This document shows positions 58,158 through 64,000 of a stretch of DNA of 64,000 nucleotides, piece after piece. This stretch comes from Marisa cornuarietis. Taxonomy: Eukaryota > Mollusca > Gastropoda > Architaenioglossa > Ampullariidae. The translations under genes were made by a program, and so were the position numbers. Position 1 is the first letter of the stretch; each line of letters opens with the position of its first letter. The DNA lies in contig SMMW01000627.1 of NCBI GenBank assembly GCA_004794655.1, positions 1,921,501-1,985,500 of the forward strand, written 5' to 3'. The notes beneath the pieces were generated by a model. It was given only the letters and a program-made list of their open reading frames with translations. It was not told where the DNA came from and made no database searches.

Positions 58158-61100
58158 GTCGTCGATGTTACAACTACTACTACTGCTGTTGGTGTTGTAA
58201 ACGAGTGGCATAGCAGAAGAAAGCAGGAACGTTCAATGCCTCTTCTTTACGCCAAGCTCTTCTACTTTCTACACCACAAGCCTGCCTCCTTCACAATGTT
58301 CAAGCTTCTGTCTGCTCCATCCGCCCTCTCAACCTTGTGACCCGCCTCTTGCAAGGTCTCCCTGACCTTGGTCACGTGATCCCCCCTCCCCGGCCACACT
58401 GTGGGTTGAGCGAAAGCTTCCTCTCGCCCACGCCAGGAGATTTAATTCTGTTGATCCTCCTTCGCACACAGCAAATCGATCAGCATTCTCTCCGTTCGCC
58501 TGTTGCACGAGCAGCAGATTTCAAAACTGGCCTCTTGTTGCCAGACAGTCCTCCATTCCCCAACCCCATCCCCATCCCCAACACCCAACATTCACTCCTT
58601 CCCATCATCTGCATCCTTCTTTGGAAGAAAAACAAAACAATCAAAAGCATGGGGATGCACTTTGGCCAGGAAGTTTCTCAATAAAGGCCCACCCTTGACA
58701 ACCTGCTTTTGCTCACATTTTTTTGACAAACGATACTAACCGGTTTCTTAACTGGAGACAGGTCTTTCTAGAGAGAGCAGTTTCGAGCGATAGGGTTATG
58801 TGTTTCAAATTCAATATTTCTCAAGCTTCCTTCTTGTAGCTTCTCGATCTCTTTGCCATTTGACGTTTAAACTTCATAAGATGGAAAATTGCTAAAGAAA
58901 TATTAGAGAATGATGTACGAAATTCCATTCTAGTCAATGTTTCCGTCCAACTGAAAGTCATCGATGTGACAAATAGTTCATATCTTGACTTCCGCATCGC
59001 TCCTAAAATAGAAAAGTTTCTCCAGTCTTACTAAAGGAAGGTGGTAGGTCCCAGCAGGTTTTTCACTTTAGCTGACATGATCCTCTTTTAGCAAATTTTC
59101 ACAAGGCAGCGGAGAATTTATGGGGCAGCTTTGTCATCCGCATTTTTTTCAGATAGATGTCATCTACTAACCGAATAGCTATCGATTCATGTAGACGAGA
59201 TGGACCAACACTTTGAAAACAGAAGATAATTTTGCTTGGATGCAAACAAGACAGTTTATAATTTCTGATTAATAGTAGTAAAACTAGGAATAACCGCAGA
59301 CGAATCTATCCTACCCTTCATTTCTGTCTTTCATCCTCTACCACACTTCGTCATGATTAGGTACCCAAGAGATAAGAACAAACGCAAACGGACAAGGTAT
59401 CAACAGGTGCTCGTCGTGTCACGTGACAGGATTACTTTCGCTCGAGTGCGGATTTTGTAAGACGGGTGGCGACTGGTTCGTGTCACACTTGTGGGTGTTT
59501 CCCTTCTTGAAATGAGCTTGATCTGAATTTAGCAATACATTGAAATTAGCATGACCGGATATCAGCTTGACTTGATTAGCAGGTTCTGAACTAAGCAAAG
59601 TCTGAAACTACTACGACCTGAAGCCAGCCCGACCTAGGACTAACACGATATGAGGACGGACAATCTGATCAACTTGAAATTAGCTCGATCTGTGATGAAC
59701 AAGACAGAAAACTAGCATTCCTGATTACCACAACCTCAAATTAGTAAAACCGGAAACAAACTCGACCTAATATTGGCCTGGACCAGAGACTTTAGAGAGA
59801 GAAGGACTTGCAGCTCAAGCAACGGAACAGATAACTTGCGTCGCGCATGCGCTGGACTCAGTCATTGCTTCGTTTTTTCCGGTTTCACTTTTTTTACACA
59901 GTGTGTCACAGAGCTACTGTCGTAATTATTTTGAGATGTGTGTGTGTGTGTGTGTGTTTGTGTGTGAAGATAATAAGTGATCTATTATAATATGCAGTCT
60001 GTTATAATATGTTAAATAATTTGATAAGATAAGCTAACACAACGCACGATGTGAATGTGTTCATAACAACATGTTAAAAATATCAATAAATAAGGATTTA
60101 AATGTGTTAGAGAATAAATGGAGTTTAAGGTACGTTCCTTAGAGCCTTGGTCTGAATTAATGCTGAATTAAATTCATTAAGAAACGATAAACTCGCTATA
60201 AACCGCTTTCTGTTACCACTCAGAAAGACAATGAGGTAGAGAGCGAGAGCTTGCTGATATAACCATCTTCTCGACTTTAAAATCAGTACATATACTAGGA
60301 TACAACGCTCTGTTTGAGCAAATATATTTTACATTATGATTCATATATTAATATATATAAATATATATCAAAGCATACTTTCTAAAGAAGATTTCTTTAA
60401 TATCCAAGGATTCTATATTATGCTCGCGGGTACAAAACAAAGAGACCGGAAGCTGCCTGTCAATAAGTTAAGCTTGTGTACACCTGGACGGGAGTTGAGT
60501 CAGTGCTGGCCCACTACGCGCGCGCAGTGATGGCTGTCCTTTCCTTTAGTGTCTCTGCCTGGACGGGAATTGGCCCGATCTGAAAAACAGCTGCATCTGA
60601 AGTAACAAGTTCTGGCGCCCTCGTCAATGAAAGAAGCCATTTGTCTCTTAGTACCATGACCATTCTGCTTGTCATACAATAGAAACACGCAAATCTTGAC
60701 ATCGTCGTTCACAAAAAGTCTCTTCCTGTGAGGGTATAGCAGAGAACTGGGAGGTGTGGGAGGGGAAATAGTCCCCATATCTCACTGTACATTATTACCC
60801 CCGATTTTGATAAAAAAAACGTTTAACAGATTTTTTCTAAACGTTTGATTATAATAAAAAAAAATCAGATATCAGAAAGAGTTTTCGGGCTGTCGAGACC
60901 AGTCGCTGATTGATGTTACGTGACACCGGTGTTAGAATATTTGAGTTGACCTTGTGTCACCCAGCTCAAGAAAGCGAAAAGTCCAACGGTAATAAATCAT
61001 TGTGGAAAAGAGAGCTGCATTGCTTACGAAGTAGGCTGACAGATTTACCACGTCCCCACTCTTGATATTACACATCTGAATTATGTAACACTTACATTTT

Positions 61101-61929
61101 AAGTGTGCGGGAAAGTACAGAATTACGGTGTGGAATTGTCCTCTGTCCAATTCAGATTTTTGAAAAAGTCTTGTTGGGCTAAAATAGGAAGTAAATTTTT
61201 TTCTCGAGCATCACAACATACGACATTTCACATTCGCTGTCTTTTTATTTTTGAAGAAAAAACTAGATATATATTTCAAGCTCGTTCAAGGAAGTAAATT
61301 TTTGATAAAGGTCGGGAACTAGGACGCTAGAGGGTTTACTGTCACTGGTATTCATTAGGGAAGAAGGAGTAAAATTATTAGTTAGCGGCGAAAGACGATT
61401 GGCTTTGTGGATCGAAAGTGGAGTAGACTACTCAAAGTATATTGAGAGAAAGGATATGATTAAAATAGCTTTAGAGAATGAATTAGCTAGGATTACATTC
61501 ACTTTATGATAACAGGGTGAAAGAAGTAGGTGTAGAGAAAGAAATAGCTATAGGATAAAGTAGCTGTAGTGAAGGCATTGGCTTGATGATGAAATGGTTA
61601 TAGAAAATAAGCACTGGGAACAATTGAGCTTTAGAAAAACGAGAAACAGACACGTGATTAGAAAATATCGGTTATCATGAAGACTAAATACGTGAGAAGT
61701 ACTTTTTGCACTCAACATTCTGTTGATATATAATTCAAAACTTCAGTTACATAATTTAAAATACTGTCTATTGTTCGCTCAATAATTACTGCGACGTGGC
61801 TGAACTGAGATTTCTATTCTGTCACGTGACACACTTATTTCTTGTGCAGTAATTATGCATTTAAGATATTTTAATGGGACTCTACAAGAAATCTTGCCTT
61901 GACTTTTTTTTCGTTATTATGTGACGTTG
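58157..61929. other. Non-coding sequence with decayed repeats
   Basis: A heavily decayed repeat at about 59510-59780 keeps GAAATTAGC and CTCGATCTG-like words; a second at about 61380-61640 keeps AAATAGCT-like words. A TG run lies at 59938-59966. No gene supported. Confidence 0.4.
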
Positions 61930-63690
61930 TGTCAAACATTGACAGTCTTGACACTAGGTTAGTGGATATTGTGTTAAACATTGACAGTCTTGACACTAGG
62001 TTAGTGGATATTGTGTCAAACATTGACACTCGACACTAGGTTAGTGGATATTGTGTCAACCATTGACAGTCTTGACACTATGCTAAAACTTTGTGTCAAA
62101 CATTGACAGTCTTGACACTAGGCTCTGTGCTATTGTATACTACATTGACACTCGACACTAGGTTAGTGGTTAATGTGTCAAACATTGATAGTCGACTCTG
62201 GAGTTGCAAATTGCGCTATATAAATCTGCTTTAATAATAATAATAGTCTTGACACTCGGTTCGTGGATATTGTGTCAAATATTAGCAGTCATGACACTAG
62301 TCTGTGACTATGTCTCAAACATTGACAGTCTTGACACTGGGCTCTGTGATATTGTGTACTACATTGACACTCGACACTAGGTTAGTGGATATTGTGTTAA
62401 ACATTGACACTCTTGACACTAGGTTAGTGTATATTGTGTTAAACATTGACAGTCTTGACACTGGGCTCTGTGATATTGTGTACTACATTGACACTCAACA
62501 CTAGGTTAGTGGATATTGTGTCAAACATTGACACTCTTGACACTAGGTTATTGTATATTGTGTTAAACATTGACAGTCTTGACACTGGGCTCTGTGATAT
62601 TGTGTACTACATTGACACTCGACACTAGGTTAGTGGATATTGTGTTAAACATTGACACTCTTGACACTAGGTTAGTGTATATTGTGTTAAACATTGACAG
62701 TCTTGACACTAGGCTCTGTGATATTGTGTACTACATTGACACTCGACACTAGGTTAGTGGATATTGTGTTAAACATTGACACTCTTGACACTAGGTTAGT
62801 GTATATTGTGTTAAACATTGACAGTCTTGACACTAGGCTCTGTGATATTGTGTACTACATTGACACTCGACACTAGGTTAGTGGTTAATGTGTCAAACAT
62901 TGACACTCTTGACACTAGGTTAGTGTATATTGTGTTAAACATTGACAGTCTTGACACTGGGCTCTGTGATATTGTGTACTACATTGACACTCGACACTAG
63001 GTTAGTGGATATTGTGTTAAACATTGACACTCTTGACACTAGGTTAGTGTATATTGTGTTAAACATTGACAGTCTTGACACTGGGCTCTGTGATATTGTG
63101 TACTACATTGACACTCGACACTAGGTTAGTGGATATTGTGTTAAACATTGACACTCTTGACACTAGGTTAGTGTATATTGTGTTAAACATTGACAGTCTT
63201 GACACTGGGCTCTGTGATATTGTGTACTACATTGACACTCGACACTAGGTTAGTGGTTAATGTGTCAAACATTGACACTCTTGACACTAGGTTAGTGTAT
63301 ATTGTGTTAAACATTGACAGTCTTGACACTGGGCTCTGTGATATTGTGTACTACATTGACACTCGACACTAGGTTAGTGGATATTGTGTTAAACATTGAC
63401 ACTCTTGACACTAGGTTAGCGTATATTGTGTTAAACATTGACAGTCTTGACACTAGGTTAGCGTATATTGTGTTAAACATTGACAGTCTTGACACTAGGC
63501 TCTGTGATATTATGTACTACATTGACACTCGACACTAGGTTAGTGGTTAATGTGTCAAACATTGACACTCTTGACACTAGGTTAGTGTATATTGTGTTAA
63601 ACATTGACAGTCTTGACACTGGGCTCTGTGATATTGTGTACTACATTGACACTCGACACTAGGTTAGTGGATATTGGCAGTCTCGACACT
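61930..63690. repeat. Minisatellite with 124-bp higher-order unit
   Basis: Built from about 41-42-bp monomers (GACACTAGGTTAGTG, TATTGTGTTAAACATTGACA). From about 62304 three monomer types are locked into a 124-bp unit that repeats about nine times. One unit carries an extra 42-bp monomer (63380-63480). The leftmost part is irregular and interrupted by a SINE tail. Frames are open but 124 is not a multiple of three, so no long protein results. Confidence 0.95.
62197..62248 (+). mobile_element. SINE/LINE 3' tail inside the minisatellite
   Basis: TTGCAAATTGCGCTATATAA followed by ATCTGCTTTAATAATAATAAT: the GCGCTATATAAA-type 3' end and AAT tail found in many invertebrate retroposons, dropped into the array. 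Confidence 0.55.
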
Positions 63691-63717
63691 AGGCTCTGTC
63701 ACCTGGTGACGGCTCTT

Positions 63718-63766
63718 TGACGTTGTTATTACGTCACCCGATTACGTAAAAGTGGAAATGACGTAA
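63718..63766. promoter_or_regulatory. Cluster of bZIP (CRE/C/EBP/PAR-type) sites
   Basis: Within 49 bp: TGACGT (63718-63723), TTACGTCA (63729-63736), palindromic TTACGTAA (63742-63749) and TGACGTAA (63759-63766). This density is unexpected by chance in such a short unique stretch just outside the minisatellite. It may be an enhancer or promoter for a gene beyond the right edge. Confidence 0.4.
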
Positions 63767-64000
63767 CGACGCAACGATCGGAATTGTAATCTCTGCTATC
63801 TGCCCTATTTACTCTGCCGTTGCAGCTTTAGAGTAAGATTTCCAGGACATGTTGGTTCTCTCGTTCCTTCTTGTCTGCCAGAGCTCTCACAGATCGATTC
63901 TTGGCTGCGGGCAAGAAAGAGAGCAGCGTGTTATTTCACGCCAGCTGTCAGTGGAATTCCCCACATTTCTGAGAGACAGCCAGCCAGGGGCGCAGGGGAA
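63767..64000. other. Right-edge sequence, no gene assigned
   Basis: Unique sequence of balanced composition. It could be the start of a transcription unit continuing past the window, but no start codon or splice signal is decisive. Confidence 0.25.

Noticed and set aside
57819..58340. 173-codon frame with a poly-Ile/poly-His tract
   Set aside because: Dominated by the (CAT)n repeat with no recognisable flanking domains.
62304..63662. Series of 60-residue frames spaced 124 bp apart
   Set aside because: Products of the tandem 124-bp unit; the period is not a multiple of three.

Overview
This window is animal (metazoan) nuclear DNA, most likely from a mollusc and possibly a gastropod. Long introns with GT-AG sites, tRNA-derived SINEs, dense CA/GT microsatellites, kilobase-scale minisatellites and an invertebrate-type TNF ligand all point that way. 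The species cannot be fixed from sequence alone. There are no operons, ribosome binding sites or prokaryotic features.

Region 1 (about 4.4-14 kb, + strand) carries the one well-supported host gene, a TNF-superfamily ligand. I reconstruct five exons: an ATG-free leader exon (about 4637-5045) behind a TATA box and a kB-like site; a first coding exon with cytoplasmic tail, single membrane anchor and cysteine-bearing stalk (6252-6723); a 28-nt microexon (11101-11128); an exon opening the TNF homology domain (12318-12437); and a terminal exon with most of that domain (13074-13459). All phases agree and the sum is 331 codons plus stop.

Region 2 (36967-43089) is an essentially complete 6.1-kb cut-and-paste DNA transposon flanked by a 6-bp target duplication. 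Its long terminal inverted repeats begin TATGGGG and end CCCCATA, and differ at only two positions over about 440 aligned bases apart from an expanded palindromic array in the left arm. A minus-strand gene encodes a helix-turn-helix plus DDE integrase-type transposase. A plus-strand gene enters from the other arm and ends in an exon resembling the C-lobe of a HECT ubiquitin ligase. The arms carry CCAAT and octamer-like boxes, so each may act as promoter for one of the two convergent genes. The termini and 6-bp duplication fit the eukaryotic IS3EU group as I remember it. A SINE with its own 9-bp duplication sits inside the element.

The rest is non-coding and repeat-rich: two small MITE families, several SINE copies, and large minisatellites at 26.5-29.4 kb (49/54-bp units), 31.0-33.2 kb (about 25-bp units rich in TGACGTA), 43.5-46.5 kb (29-bp units each carrying a 5' splice-site-like GAGGTAAGG), 53.4-54.0 kb (42-bp units) and 61.9-63.7 kb (124-bp higher-order unit). 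The right edge holds a tight cluster of bZIP-type sites that may mark a promoter beyond the window. Apparent ORFs inside repeats are not genes.
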